The position numbers were made by a program, and so were the translations under genes. This document shows positions 1 to 6,534 of a DNA stretch of 12,538 nt, piece by piece. Location: contig CABMIA010000168.1 of the NCBI GenBank assembly GCA_902386085.1, forward strand, positions 1-12,538, read 5' to 3'. The stretch is from an uncultured archaeon (GTDB lineage: Archaea; Halobacteriota; Methanosarcinia; Methanosarcinales; Methanoperedenaceae). The first letter of the stretch is position 1; every line of letters starts with the position of its first letter. The notes under the pieces were generated by a model. It searched no databases, had not been told where the DNA came from, and saw nothing but the letters and a program-made list of their open reading frames with translations.

Positions 1-64
1 AATCCTCGCCGTGGTCGATCCTTACAAGAAATACCCTTCCAATCGAGCCCTTTCGATAATCCAT
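1..64 (-). CDS. PPC/DUF296-type DNA-binding-like protein, N-terminal fragment
   Basis: On the minus strand an ATG at 64-62 opens a frame that stays open to the window edge, giving 21 residues that begin MDYRKGSIGRVF and end near RIDHGED. This resembles the start of archaeal PPC-domain (DUF296) proteins, which begin with a short basic strand, a GRVF-like strand and then an HGED motif. The family is related to plant AT-hook-associated PPC domains; the archaeal members are small, probably trimeric proteins of uncertain function. The gene diverges from the ribosomal operon. No SD site is visible before the ATG, but a TATA-like stretch lies about 27 bp upstream, which fits a leaderless transcript. 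Only the first codons are present, so the family call rests on a short match recalled from memory. Confidence 0.55.
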   Translation of the reverse strand, partial: MDYRKGSIGRVFLVRIDHGED

Positions 65-86
65 GCACAGCGTATAATTTTAGTGA

Positions 87-95
87 AATTTAAAA
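87..95 (-). promoter_or_regulatory. Putative TATA box of the divergent PPC/DUF296 gene
   Basis: Read on the minus strand this is TTTAAATTT within GTTTTAAATTTC. Its centre (about position 91) lies about 27 bp before the ATG at 64, the usual archaeal TATA-to-start distance. This would place the transcript start at or next to the start codon, matching the missing SD site. The call is from spacing and composition only. Confidence 0.4.
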
Positions 96-125
96 CTTGT
101 GATTCTGCCTGATTCTGTTCTGCCC

Positions 126-139
126 AAAGAATTTATATA
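126..139 (+). promoter_or_regulatory. Putative BRE/TATA promoter of the ribosomal protein operon
   Basis: TTTATATA at 132-139 is preceded by the purine-rich AAAGAA (126-131), which fits an archaeal BRE plus TATA box. With the usual 25-27 bp spacing, transcription would begin near 160-165. That would give a leader of about 270 nt before uL3. A second AT-rich candidate lies at 184-195 (TATAATATATTA) and would give a leader of about 215 nt. The sequence alone cannot decide between them. Confidence 0.5.
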
Positions 140-363
140 CTTCTTACTCATTTAAAGCCGAAAGTACGATGTTTGGTGAATTGTATAATATATTATTCAT
201 CAAAGTATAGCGCAAGTTGAAGTCGATCAAAGTCGGATTTGATGAACTGCAAGGGCCAATGCGTTTTTCGTATGCCCGTAATGCATGTAAGTCAAAATCT
301 ATTTGCGAAGACACATTTCAAACCTTTGGTTTGTAACTTGTTAAAAGAAGCTTCGTATATGTG

Positions 364-390
364 ACCCCGTATTTATATGCGGGGACTGAG
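364..390 (+). repeat. Leader hairpin repeat, copy 1
   Basis: CCCCGTAT (365-372) pairs with ATGCGGGG (377-384) across a TTAT loop, giving 8 pairs with one G-U. The 27-nt unit 364-390, including the trailing ACTGAG, recurs at 395-421 with 21 of 27 positions identical. The loop plus stem also spells TATTTATATG, so a TATA element embedded in the hairpin is an alternative reading. Confidence 0.65.
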
Positions 391-394
391 AAAT

Positions 395-421
395 ACCTCG
401 CATTCAAATGCGGGGGCTTAG
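395..421 (+). repeat. Leader hairpin repeat, copy 2, next to the uL3 SD site
   Basis: CCTCGCAT (396-403) pairs with ATGCGGGG (408-415) across a TCAA loop, giving 8 pairs with one U-G. The stem differences from copy 1 (C367/T398 and T370/C401) both keep pairing with G, so structure is preserved while sequence drifts. The last base of the unit is the first G of the uL3 SD site (GGAG, 421-424). Folding could therefore affect ribosome access to uL3. Regulation of the operon by this pair is inference. Confidence 0.65.
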
Positions 422-431
422 GAGAAAGAAA

Positions 432-1439
432 ATGTCGCATCCCCACAGACCAAGACGCGGGTCTATTGCATACAGCCCGCGCGTAAGATCAAGAAGCGAA
501 ATCCCACGAGTGAGATCATGGCCAAATAAAAAAGAGCCGAAGCTATTGGGATTTGCAGGATATAAAGCCGGAATGACGCATGCCGTTATGACTGATGATG
601 TTCCCAACAGCCTGACTTCAGGGATGGAAATCTCAATACCTGTGACCATTCTTGAAGCTCCGCCAATGAAGGTGGCGGGCATTCGTGTCTACGGAAGTAC
701 CACTTATGGAGGCAATGCAATCGCAGAAGCCTGGACAACCGAACTTGACAAGGAACTCAACCGTGCAGTGACAGTTCCGAAAAAGCATGATCTTCCTGCA
801 GCGCTAGCCAAAATAGACCAGTTCATCAAGGATGGGATTGCTAAAGATTTGAGGGTCATAATGTACACATTGCCTGAAAAAGTAACAGGCATTCCAAAGA
901 AAAAACCTGAAATCATGGAGAACAACATAGGGGGCACTGACCTGAAAGCGCGCTTTGAATATGCCAAAACTCTTCTTGGGAAATCCGTCAGTATAAATGA
1001 TGTATTCAACAACGGTGATATTATCGATGTTCTGGCTATCACTATCGGAAAAGGATTGCAGGGACCTGTAAAGCGCTGGGGTATACAGCTCCAGAAATCC
1101 AAACATTCCAGGGCAGGCAGCGTGAGGGAAATAGGAACGCTAGGCCCCTGGCATCCTTCGCATGTAAGCTGGCGCGTGCCGCAGCTTGGGCAGACAGGTT
1201 ACCACCAGAGGACGGAATTTAACAAAAGAGTGATGCAGATCGGCAAGGATGGGAAAACAGTGACGCCCGAAGGTGGATTTTTGAAATATGGCATTATCAG
1301 GAATGATTATATTATTATCAGAGGAAGCGTGCCGGGTCCGGTTAAAAGACTTGTGCGCTTAAGACCCGCAATCAGGGCAAAGAAACTGATGCCAGCCGCG
1401 GAGATAACATATTTAAGCCTTGAGTCTAAACAAGGGTGA
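432..1439 (+). CDS. rpl3: Large ribosomal subunit protein uL3
   Basis: This 335-residue protein is the full archaeal length for uL3, which binds 23S rRNA early in 50S assembly and sends a loop toward the peptidyl transferase centre. It opens [11 protein letters not shown], the usual archaeal basic N-terminus. It carries the long central loop with WHPSHVSW near residues 240-247, followed by [13 protein letters not shown] around 253-265, the conserved segment near the catalytic centre. An in-frame ATG at 408 lies inside hairpin copy 2 and would add MRGLRRKK, which is not typical of the family. The ATG at 432 has GGAG 7 nt upstream and was chosen. It is the first gene of the operon and ends 5 nt before the uL4 start. 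Confidence 0.97.
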   Translation: MSHPHRPRRGSIAYSPRVRSRSEIPRVRSWPNKKEPKLLGFAGYKAGMTHAVMTDDVPNSLTSGMEISIPVTILEAPPMKVAGIRVYGSTTYGGNAIAEAWTTELDKELNRAVTVPKKHDLPAALAKIDQFIKDGIAKDLRVIMYTLPEKVTGIPKKKPEIMENNIGGTDLKARFEYAKTLLGKSVSINDVFNNGDIIDVLAITIGKGLQGPVKRWGIQLQKSKHSRAGSVREIGTLGPWHPSHVSWRVPQLGQTGYHQRTEFNKRVMQIGKDGKTVTPEGGFLKYGIIRNDYIIIRGSVPGPVKRLVRLRPAIRAKKLMPAAEITYLSLESKQG

Positions 1440-1444
1440 TTCTA

Positions 1445-2197
1445 ATGGACGTAAATATTATCGATATATCAGGAAACATTGCAAAAAAGATATCAACGAA
1501 GCTTTTTGACGCGCCATACCGCCCGGATCTTATTAAAAGAGCAGTACTTGCTTCGCAGGCGAATCGCCAGCAGGCATACGGCCCGCATATGTATGCAGGC
1601 TTGAGAACCTCAGCCGAAGGCTGGGGGCCGGGGCGCGGCGTTTCGAGAGTTGCAAGGCTCAAGAACGGCAGCAGGGCGGCAAGAATACCCCAGGCTGTAA
1701 AAGGGAGGGAAGCGCACCCGCCCAAACCTGAAACAGACAGGACGGAAAAAGTAAATGATAAAGAGCGCGCTAAAGCAATCAAATCTGCGATTGCAGCATC
1801 CGGGAATGAACTACTCGCCAGGAACAGGGGGCACAGATTTCAGGCGCAATTGCCATTGATCGTGGTTGACGATCTTGCATCTCTTACAAAAACAAAAGAT
1901 GTCAAGGCTTTCATGGAGGCAGCCCGTGTATGGGACGATATCATGAGAGCGAAAGATAAAACGATCCGGGCCGGGAAAGGCAAAGGCCGCGGAAGAAAAT
2001 ACAAACATGCAAAAAGTATATTAATTGTCACCGCGGAGGATAAGGGTATAGCGAAAGCGGCCCGCAATCTTGCCGGGGTTGATATCGTGACATCGGACCA
2101 GCTTAACGCTGAATTATTAGCACCGGGAACATCCGGCGGGCGCCTGACGATTTATACAGAATCTGCGATAACTAAACTTGAGGGGGCAGCCCAATGA
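1445..2197 (+). CDS. rpl4: Large ribosomal subunit protein uL4
   Basis: This 250-residue protein is the archaeal/eukaryotic form of uL4, whose long loop lines the peptide exit tunnel. The loop is visible as [19 protein letters not shown] and following residues, then [11 protein letters not shown] (about residues 60-95). The fold resumes with [10 protein letters not shown] and a C-terminal half with [16 protein letters not shown]. The frame also has a GTG at 1436 inside the uL3 stop region. The ATG at 1445 has GGTGA 5 nt upstream, sharing the uL3 TGA stop, and gives the expected MDVNIID start. The stop overlaps the uL23 start by 4 nt (ATGA). Bacterial uL4 represses its own operon; whether the archaeal one does is not shown here. 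Confidence 0.97.
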   Translation: MDVNIIDISGNIAKKISTKLFDAPYRPDLIKRAVLASQANRQQAYGPHMYAGLRTSAEGWGPGRGVSRVARLKNGSRAARIPQAVKGREAHPPKPETDRTEKVNDKERAKAIKSAIAASGNELLARNRGHRFQAQLPLIVVDDLASLTKTKDVKAFMEAARVWDDIMRAKDKTIRAGKGKGRGRKYKHAKSILIVTAEDKGIAKAARNLAGVDIVTSDQLNAELLAPGTSGGRLTIYTESAITKLEGAAQ

Positions 2198-2439
2198 TCC
2201 AGCATCCCCATGTTACAGAAAAAGCAACGCTTCAGGCTGAAGCGAATAATACACTCCAGTTCATCGTTGATGTCAATGATACTAAAGATAAAGTGAAAAA
2301 AGAGATCGAGGCACTCTATAACGTAAAGGTGGCAAGCATAAATACGATGATGACACCGAAAGGGAAAAAGAAGGTCATCGTAGTATTCCAGGACCCGAAC
2401 ACTGCAACAGAGTTAGCCTCCAGGTTAGGACTATTTTAA
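2194..2439 (+). CDS. rpl23: Large ribosomal subunit protein uL23
   Basis: This 81-residue protein has the compact archaeal uL23 fold. It contacts domain III of 23S rRNA at the tunnel exit and forms part of the docking site for SRP and the translocon. It starts [12 protein letters not shown], the family signature in which the HPxxTEKA motif opens the first strand. It continues with [19 protein letters not shown], matching the conserved helix-strand junction, and ends with the short ASRLGLF tail. The start codon overlaps the uL4 stop (ATGA), with GGGGG about 9 nt upstream. Confidence 0.96.
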   Translation: MIQHPHVTEKATLQAEANNTLQFIVDVNDTKDKVKKEIEALYNVKVASINTMMTPKGKKKVIVVFQDPNTATELASRLGLF

Positions 2440-2448
2440 GGTGAAAAT

Positions 2449-3159
2449 ATGGGACACAGGATTCTTTCTCAAAGCAGGGGAAAAGGTTCTCCAACGTATA
2501 AAGCGCCTTCTCATAAATTCAAAGCAAACCTTGAACATCTCAAGGTACAGGAAGGAGTTATTACAGGAAAAGTGCTTGAAATCATCCATGATACGGCACG
2601 GTCGGCTCCAATTGCGCGGATATCATTCAGCAATGGGGAGGAACGTCTGATGCTGATCCCTGAAGGCGTGGAATTAAACCAGATCATCCAGTGCGGTATT
2701 TCCGCTCCGGTTGAGCCAGGCAATACATTGACTCTTGCTGAAATACCCGAAGGAGTACCTATCTGTAATATAGAATCACAGCCCGATGACGGCGGGAAGT
2801 TCGCCAGGGCTTCGGGGATGTACGGGATTCTTATAGCACATGATGTCGGGAAGACGGTTGTACAACTGCCGAGCGGTGAGATGAAATGGCTTCATCCCAA
2901 ATGCAGGGCCACTATTGGCGTGGTCGCGGGAGGCGGGCGCACCGAGAAGCCGTTTTGTAAAGCTGGAAAAAAATTCCACAGGATGAGAGTAAGAGCAACC
3001 AAATGGCCAAGGTCAAGGGGCGTGGCAATGAACGTTGTAGATCATCCGTTCGGGGGCGGCGGACAGCAGCACCCCGGCAGGCCCAAAACAGTAGCACGAG
3101 GGACTCCCCCGGGCAGAAAGGTCGGCTCTATCGCTGCAAGACGGACTGGGAGAAGGTGA
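2449..3159 (+). CDS. rpl2: Large ribosomal subunit protein uL2
   Basis: This 236-residue protein is the usual archaeal length for uL2, one of the proteins closest to the peptidyl transferase centre and needed for subunit association. The N-terminus GHRILSQSRGKGSPTYKAPS is typical. The C-terminal loop carries MNVVDHPFGGGGQQHPGRP with the conserved histidine at residue 199, equivalent to the E. coli His229 region. The basic tail GRKVGSIAARRTGRR ends the protein. GGTGA at 2440-2444 sits 4 nt before the ATG, and the gap from uL23 is 9 nt. No anomaly seen. Confidence 0.97.
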   Translation: MGHRILSQSRGKGSPTYKAPSHKFKANLEHLKVQEGVITGKVLEIIHDTARSAPIARISFSNGEERLMLIPEGVELNQIIQCGISAPVEPGNTLTLAEIPEGVPICNIESQPDDGGKFARASGMYGILIAHDVGKTVVQLPSGEMKWLHPKCRATIGVVAGGGRTEKPFCKAGKKFHRMRVRATKWPRSRGVAMNVVDHPFGGGGQQHPGRPKTVARGTPPGRKVGSIAARRTGRR

Positions 3160-3166
3160 ATAGTAC

Positions 3167-3580
3167 ATGGCAAAGAAAATATCGTCAAAAATTCCCAAAA
3201 GGAAAGGGGAATTCACTTACCGCGGAAAGTCTCTTGAAGAACTGCGGAAGTTAAGTGTTGAAGAGTTTGCAAGGCTTGTACCTGCAAGGCAGCGCCGCAC
3301 GATACTGCGGGGCTTTTCGGAAGATCATAAGACATTACTGCATAAAGTCAAAATCAAAGATCCGAATATCAGGACGCATTTGCGGGATATGATAATTCTA
3401 CCTGAGATGATCGGGATGAAAATCAGTATACATTCAGGCAAAGAATTCACACCTGTAGAAATTATACCCGAGATGCTAGGGCACTATTTCGGAGAATTCG
3501 TAATGACGCGCAAGAAAGTCTCCCACGGTGCAGCAGGCATTGGTGCCACACGATCAAGCAAATTCATTCCATTGAAGTGA
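3167..3580 (+). CDS. rps19: Small ribosomal subunit protein uS19
   Basis: This 137-residue protein sits in the head of the 30S subunit near the decoding-site tRNAs and the inter-subunit bridges. An archaeal N-terminal extension carries [16 protein letters not shown], then [13 protein letters not shown]. The core includes [20 protein letters not shown] and the diagnostic [19 protein letters not shown], followed by [17 protein letters not shown] at 3155-3159, overlapping the uL2 stop, lies 7 nt before the ATG. The stop lies 5 nt before the chosen uL22 start. Confidence 0.97.
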   Translation: MAKKISSKIPKRKGEFTYRGKSLEELRKLSVEEFARLVPARQRRTILRGFSEDHKTLLHKVKIKDPNIRTHLRDMIILPEMIGMKISIHSGKEFTPVEIIPEMLGHYFGEFVMTRKKVSHGAAGIGATRSSKFIPLK

Positions 3581-3585
3581 TGCAC

Positions 3586-4032
3586 ATGAAATTAAACTAT
3601 TCAACCGAACCAAACCCTGAAAAAACTTCGAAATCCATGGGAAAAGAACTTCATATCTCAAAGAAGCACGCACACGAGATATCATCTGCATTAAAAGGGA
3701 TGAAATTAAATGATGCAAAAGGATTCCTTGAAGGAGTCTCTGCTCTTAAGACAGCAGTGCCTTACAGGAGATACGTAAGAAACATCCCTCACAGGAAAGG
3801 CATGTGCACGGGTCGTTACCCGCAGAAAGCGGCCAAGGAATTTCTCAAGGTATTGGAAAATGCAGAGAACAATGCCAGATATAAAGGTATTGATTCTGAA
3901 AACTTGAAGATAATACATGTAAATACAAAGAAAGGTCACACCTATAGGGGTGCATTTCCCAGGGCACAGGGAAGGGCAACACCAAAGAATCACGAAACTG
4001 TGAGTATTGAAATGATACTGGAGGCGCAGTAA
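3586..4032 (+). CDS. rpl22: Large ribosomal subunit protein uL22
   Basis: This 148-residue protein has a beta-hairpin that reaches into the exit tunnel; here the hairpin region includes [19 protein letters not shown] near the C-terminus. [13 protein letters not shown] and [19 protein letters not shown] match the archaeal/eukaryotic uL22 body. The frame has three possible starts: GTG at 3577, ATG at 3580 and ATG at 3586. The last was chosen because GTGAT at 3577-3581 gives a normal SD spacing and [11 protein letters not shown] aligns with the usual N-terminus of methanogen uL22. The stop shares a base with the uS3 start (TAATG). Confidence 0.95.
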   Translation: MKLNYSTEPNPEKTSKSMGKELHISKKHAHEISSALKGMKLNDAKGFLEGVSALKTAVPYRRYVRNIPHRKGMCTGRYPQKAAKEFLKVLENAENNARYKGIDSENLKIIHVNTKKGHTYRGAFPRAQGRATPKNHETVSIEMILEAQ

Positions 4033-4940
4033 TGGGAGTTGAAAGAAAATTCGTAAAGAACGGCCTGGATAAAGCGCAGATGGCCGAATACTTCTCTAAG
4101 CAGTTAGAGCGGGCCGGGTATGGCGGCATGAACATAAACAGGACGCCCATGGGCACTCAGGTCACGATATTTGCAGAAAAGCCCGGCATGATAATCGGAA
4201 AGGGCGGAAAAACCATACACAGGCTTACCCATGACCTTGAGACAGTATTCCGGGTTGATAATCCTCAGATAGATGTTCAGGAAGTAAAAATTCCCGAACT
4301 GAACGCACAGATGATGGCTTCGCGCCTTGCTGCTGCGATAGAACGAGGGCTTTATTTTAGAAAAGCGGGACACAACATGCTGAGGCGAATAATGGAATCC
4401 GGTGCCCTTGGATGTGAGATCGATATTGCAGGAAAGCTCACAGGTCCAAGAAAAAGGACGGAAAAATTCGTGGCAGGCAATATGCTCCATGCAGGAAATC
4501 CTGCAATGGAACTGGTAGATAAAGGGTTTGCTATTGCAATTAAAAAATTAGGAATAATCGGATGCCGCGTCAGGATCGTTCCACCTTCGGTCAAGCTACC
4601 GGGCAGGTTCAAAACTATGGAGGTTGCTTCACCGCAAGGGGTTAAAGAAGTGAAACAGGCAGGCATCGAGGAGATCGTGAAAGCACCTGCTGCTGAAGTA
4701 AAACCCAGCGCGCAGGCCAGGATCGAAACACCCAAACCCGTGGAACCTGTTCAGGTAGAACCTGTAGAAGTACACGAGCAGATAGAACCTGAAGTTCAGG
4801 CAGAACCTGGAAGTGACACTGGTGAAGGTCATGCCGGCAATATTGAGGAGCGGACGCACGGGGATGTCCCGGAACACAGGCATGCAGGATATGAGTACTG
4901 GCATCCGGCATCGCGCATCCATAAAAAGGAGGAGAACTGA
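4032..4940 (+). CDS. rps3: Small ribosomal subunit protein uS3 with long acidic C-terminal tail
   Basis: uS3 lies at the mRNA entry channel of the 30S head. The N-terminal type II KH domain is clear, with the GKGG loop at residues 56-59 in [18 protein letters not shown]. The second domain contains [18 protein letters not shown], and the core ends near GRFKTMEV around residue 198. The remaining 100 or so residues form a low-complexity tail. It starts with an Ala/Lys/Pro segment, continues with a Val-Glu-Pro repeat (about 236-257), and ends in a His-rich stretch and a charged HKKEEN end. Archaeal uS3 proteins often have variable acidic tails, so this is lineage-specific rather than broken. TAATG and TGATG overlaps join it to uL22 and uL29. 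Confidence 0.97.
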   Translation: MGVERKFVKNGLDKAQMAEYFSKQLERAGYGGMNINRTPMGTQVTIFAEKPGMIIGKGGKTIHRLTHDLETVFRVDNPQIDVQEVKIPELNAQMMASRLAAAIERGLYFRKAGHNMLRRIMESGALGCEIDIAGKLTGPRKRTEKFVAGNMLHAGNPAMELVDKGFAIAIKKLGIIGCRVRIVPPSVKLPGRFKTMEVASPQGVKEVKQAGIEEIVKAPAAEVKPSAQARIETPKPVEPVQVEPVEVHEQIEPEVQAEPGSDTGEGHAGNIEERTHGDVPEHRHAGYEYWHPASRIHKKEEN

Positions 4941-5143
4941 TGGCGATATTGCGCGTGGATGAAGTCAGGAAAATGAACCTGACCGAACAGCAGGAGGAAC
5001 TTGATAAGCTCAGGCTTGAATTAATCCGTGAGCGGGCGATTGCTTCAGCAGGAGGCGCCCCGGAAAATCCAGGCAGGATAAATGAGATCAGGAAAACGAT
5101 TGCAAGGATAAAAACAATCCAGAAGGAGCCAAAAGAAGAATGA
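4940..5143 (+). CDS. rpl29: Large ribosomal subunit protein uL29
   Basis: This 67-residue two-helix protein is the normal length for uL29, which lies beside uL23 at the tunnel exit. It starts [13 protein letters not shown], then the coiled segment [21 protein letters not shown], a short GGAPENPGR turn and a second helix [17 protein letters not shown]. The ATG overlaps the uS3 stop by one base (TGATG), and its own stop overlaps the next start (ATGA). In Methanosarcina genomes, as I recall, a SUI1/aIF1-like gene lies directly after uL29; here none is present. Confidence 0.95.
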   Translation: MAILRVDEVRKMNLTEQQEELDKLRLELIRERAIASAGGAPENPGRINEIRKTIARIKTIQKEPKEE

Positions 5144-5451
5144 AGCTGACACCGCAGAACATCATACACCATGAACTCATAGGTCTTGATGCAAAGGTAG
5201 TGGACAGCACAAATAAATCCCTAATCGGAATAGAGGGACAAATAATCGATGAAACAAGAAACATACTTACGATAGAAGATGGCGGGCAGGATAAGAATAT
5301 TCCGAAATCCTGTTCATCGTTCATGTTCACACTTCCAGATACCGACGGCAAACGTTACTTGCTGTCAAGAATAAAAGTCGATGGAAGGTTATTGCTCTCG
5401 CAACCCGAAAATAGAATTCAGACAAAATTCAGGAAGAGATTCAGGAAATAG
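5140..5451 (+). CDS. rnp1: Ribonuclease P protein component 1 (Rpp29/Pop4)
   Basis: This 103-residue protein is archaeal Rpp29, an Sm-like barrel protein that pairs with Rpp21 and helps the RNase P RNA remove 5' leaders from pre-tRNAs. The core reads [20 protein letters not shown], then [17 protein letters not shown] and [16 protein letters not shown], which matches the family's strand order. A basic end KFRKRFRK follows. It lies between uL29 and uS17, its standard place in euryarchaeal operons. The start overlaps the uL29 stop (ATGA). It ends in TAG, followed in frame by TAA three codons on (5458-5460). Confidence 0.93.
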   Translation: MKLTPQNIIHHELIGLDAKVVDSTNKSLIGIEGQIIDETRNILTIEDGGQDKNIPKSCSSFMFTLPDTDGKRYLLSRIKVDGRLLLSQPENRIQTKFRKRFRK

Positions 5452-5465
5452 AAGAGGTAATGATA

Positions 5466-5789
5466 ATGGCACGTGATATCGGGCTGGATGTCCAGCCGCC
5501 CACAAAAGAATGCACAGATCCGAATTGTCCATTCCATGGAGCGCTGCCTGTCAGAGGGCAGGTTCTCAGCGGGGTCGTGGTGAGCGATAAAATGGATAAA
5601 ACTGTGGTCGTGCAGAGAACATTTGAGAAAAAGATCGCAAAGTACGAAAGATACGAGAAGAGAAAGACAAAAGTGCACGCCCATAATCCGCCGTGCATAG
5701 GTGCAAAACAGGGCGATAACGTAACTGTTGCTGAATGCCGCCCCTTAAGCAAGACCAAATCATATGTTGTAATAGAGGTGTCAAAATGA
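5466..5789 (+). CDS. rps17: Small ribosomal subunit protein uS17
   Basis: This 107-residue protein is an early 16S rRNA binder with an OB fold, in its archaeal form with an N-terminal extension. That extension carries C16 and C21 in [10 protein letters not shown], typical of archaeal uS17. The core reads [20 protein letters not shown] and then [20 protein letters not shown], the conserved rRNA-binding strand-loop. An ATG at 5460 is too close to the SD site GAGGT (5454-5458). The ATG at 5466 has a 7-nt spacing and gives the usual MARDIGLDV start. The stop overlaps the uL14 start (ATGA). Confidence 0.95.
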   Translation: MARDIGLDVQPPTKECTDPNCPFHGALPVRGQVLSGVVVSDKMDKTVVVQRTFEKKIAKYERYEKRKTKVHAHNPPCIGAKQGDNVTVAECRPLSKTKSYVVIEVSK

Positions 5790-6184
5790 GGGGGATGAAA
5801 GCAAAAATCCCGCGCGCAATAAACAGCGCCTCCAGAATGGAATGCGCAGATAATACTGGTGCGCGTGTGGTCGAGGTCATTTCTGTTTTGAAATACCGCG
5901 GTGTAAAGAACAGGCACCCCAGGGGCGGGGTAGGAGATACACTTATAGTAAGCGTCAAGAAAGGAACCCCTGAGATGAGAAAGCAGGTCTTTAAGGCCGT
6001 TTAGATACGCCAGAAAAAAGAGTTCAGGCGACCTGACGGAATGCGGGTTTCGTTTGAAGACAATGCTTGCGTGATCGTTGATGATGAAGGTGTGCCCAAA
6101 GGCACTGAAGTAAAAGGACCTGTAGCAAGGGAAGCTGCTGAGCGGTACTCGAAGATAGCGTCAGCAGCATCGATCATAGTGTAG
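5786..6184 (+). CDS. rpl14: Large ribosomal subunit protein uL14, interrupted by an in-frame TAG
   Basis: uL14 sits at the subunit interface and contacts 16S rRNA. Read through the TAG at codon 73 (6002-6004), this is a full-length 132-residue archaeal uL14. The first 72 codons give [20 protein letters not shown], then [14 protein letters not shown] and [18 protein letters not shown]. The 59 codons after the TAG are uninterrupted, in the same frame, and continue the family sequence: [12 protein letters not shown], then [32 protein letters not shown] and an ASAASIIV end. The final stop is another TAG (6182-6184), placed where the family ends. The interrupted position is a conserved valine or similar in relatives (AVVVRQ), as I recall. 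Stopping at codon 73 would remove nearly half the barrel. Readthrough, sequence error and true nonsense mutation all remain possible. The start overlaps the uS17 stop (ATGA). Confidence 0.9.
6002..6004 (+). other. In-frame amber codon inside uL14
   Basis: The codon order is GCC GTT TAG ATA CGC CAG. Frame and protein similarity continue without any shift on both sides, so no compensating indels are needed. TAG is one substitution from TTG, CAG, AAG, GAG, TGG, TCG, TAT or TAC, but two from any valine codon. A weak 5-bp hairpin (TCAGG-CGA-CCTGA, 6024-6036) starts 20 nt after the TAG. It falls in codons that encode conserved residues, so it is not good evidence of a recoding signal. Confidence 0.85.
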
Positions 6185-6192
6185 GTGAAAAT

Positions 6193-6534
6193 ATGGTATC
6201 ATCACAACCAAGAAAACAGAGAAAATCAAGGTACCAGGCACCGCTGCATATCAGGCACAAATTAATGGGGGCCATGTTAAACGATGAACTCAAAGAAAAA
6301 CACGGAACAAAGACGTTACCTGTCCGTGTGGGCGATACAGTTAAAGTATTACGTGGCGACCATAAGGGAACTGAAGGTAAAGTAGCAGTCGTTGACCTTA
6401 AAAAATTGACGATAACAGTCGACGGCGTCAGTGTGACAAAATCCGATGGCACTGAAGTACCAAGACCGATCTATCCTTCAAAAGTAATGATTACTAAATT
6501 AGAACTCAAAGATGAAAAACGCCTGGGTGATTAA
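6193..6534 (+). CDS. rpl24: Large ribosomal subunit protein uL24
   Basis: This 113-residue protein is the archaeal uL24, an assembly initiator of the large subunit located near the tunnel exit. The N-terminus [19 protein letters not shown] and the segment [20 protein letters not shown] are typical of the archaeal/eukaryotic form. A KOW motif follows at about residues 43-66 ([20 protein letters not shown]). GGTGA at 6184-6188 overlaps the final G of the uL14 stop and lies 4 nt before the ATG. The stop TAA is directly followed by the eS4 ATG. Confidence 0.96.
   Translation: MVSSQPRKQRKSRYQAPLHIRHKLMGAMLNDELKEKHGTKTLPVRVGDTVKVLRGDHKGTEGKVAVVDLKKLTITVDGVSVTKSDGTEVPRPIYPSKVMITKLELKDEKRLGD

Larger units (their letters stand above)
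160..431 (+). promoter_or_regulatory. Long 5' leader / intergenic region before uL3
   Basis: No recognised gene lies between the operon promoter candidates and the uL3 SD site. The stretch holds several structured elements. There is a 10-bp-spaced direct repeat of AAGTCG (220-225 and 230-235). There is an ATCAAA/TTTGAT inverted repeat (226-231 and 238-243) with a 6-nt loop. A CAAACC-TTT-GGTTTG hairpin lies at 319-333 and an 8-bp palindrome GAAGCTTC at 347-354. Two tandem GC-rich hairpins sit at 365-384 and 396-415. A 40-codon ATG frame runs from 242 to 364 with only a weak SD site. The region is a plausible site of operon control, but no known riboswitch or r-protein binding site was recognised. 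Confidence 0.4.

Noticed and set aside
169..210. 13-codon frame near the predicted transcript start (begins MFGELYN)
   Set aside because: It is very short, has no SD site, and is AT-rich because it overlaps the second TATA-like stretch.
370..379. TATTTATATG in hairpin 1 as the operon's TATA box
   Set aside because: The purine-rich BRE expected upstream is replaced by CCCCG, and the AT run is accounted for as the loop and inner stem of a repeated hairpin. Kept only as an alternative.
365..415. Leader hairpins as transcription terminators
   Set aside because: No T-run follows either stem, and they sit before the first gene of a highly expressed operon next to its SD site.
2441..2650. Plus-strand frame of 69 codons and a similar one at 3003-3254
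   Set aside because: Both are out-of-frame readings inside uL2 or across the uL2/uS19 junction, and the real genes explain the region.
4642..5172. Antisense open frame of 176 codons across uS3, uL29 and Rpp29
   Set aside because: It is a by-product of the biased codon use of the repeat-rich uS3 tail. It has no SD site or family resemblance.
6024..6036. Hairpin after the uL14 TAG as a pyrrolysine insertion element
   Set aside because: It has only 5 base pairs, starts 20 nt after the codon and is made of codons for conserved residues, so it needs no recoding explanation.
6041..6184. A separate gene for the C-terminal part of uL14, restarting at ATG 6041
   Set aside because: There is no SD site before it. 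The product would begin inside a conserved strand and lose the residues between the TAG and this ATG. Half a uL14 barrel is not expected to fold.
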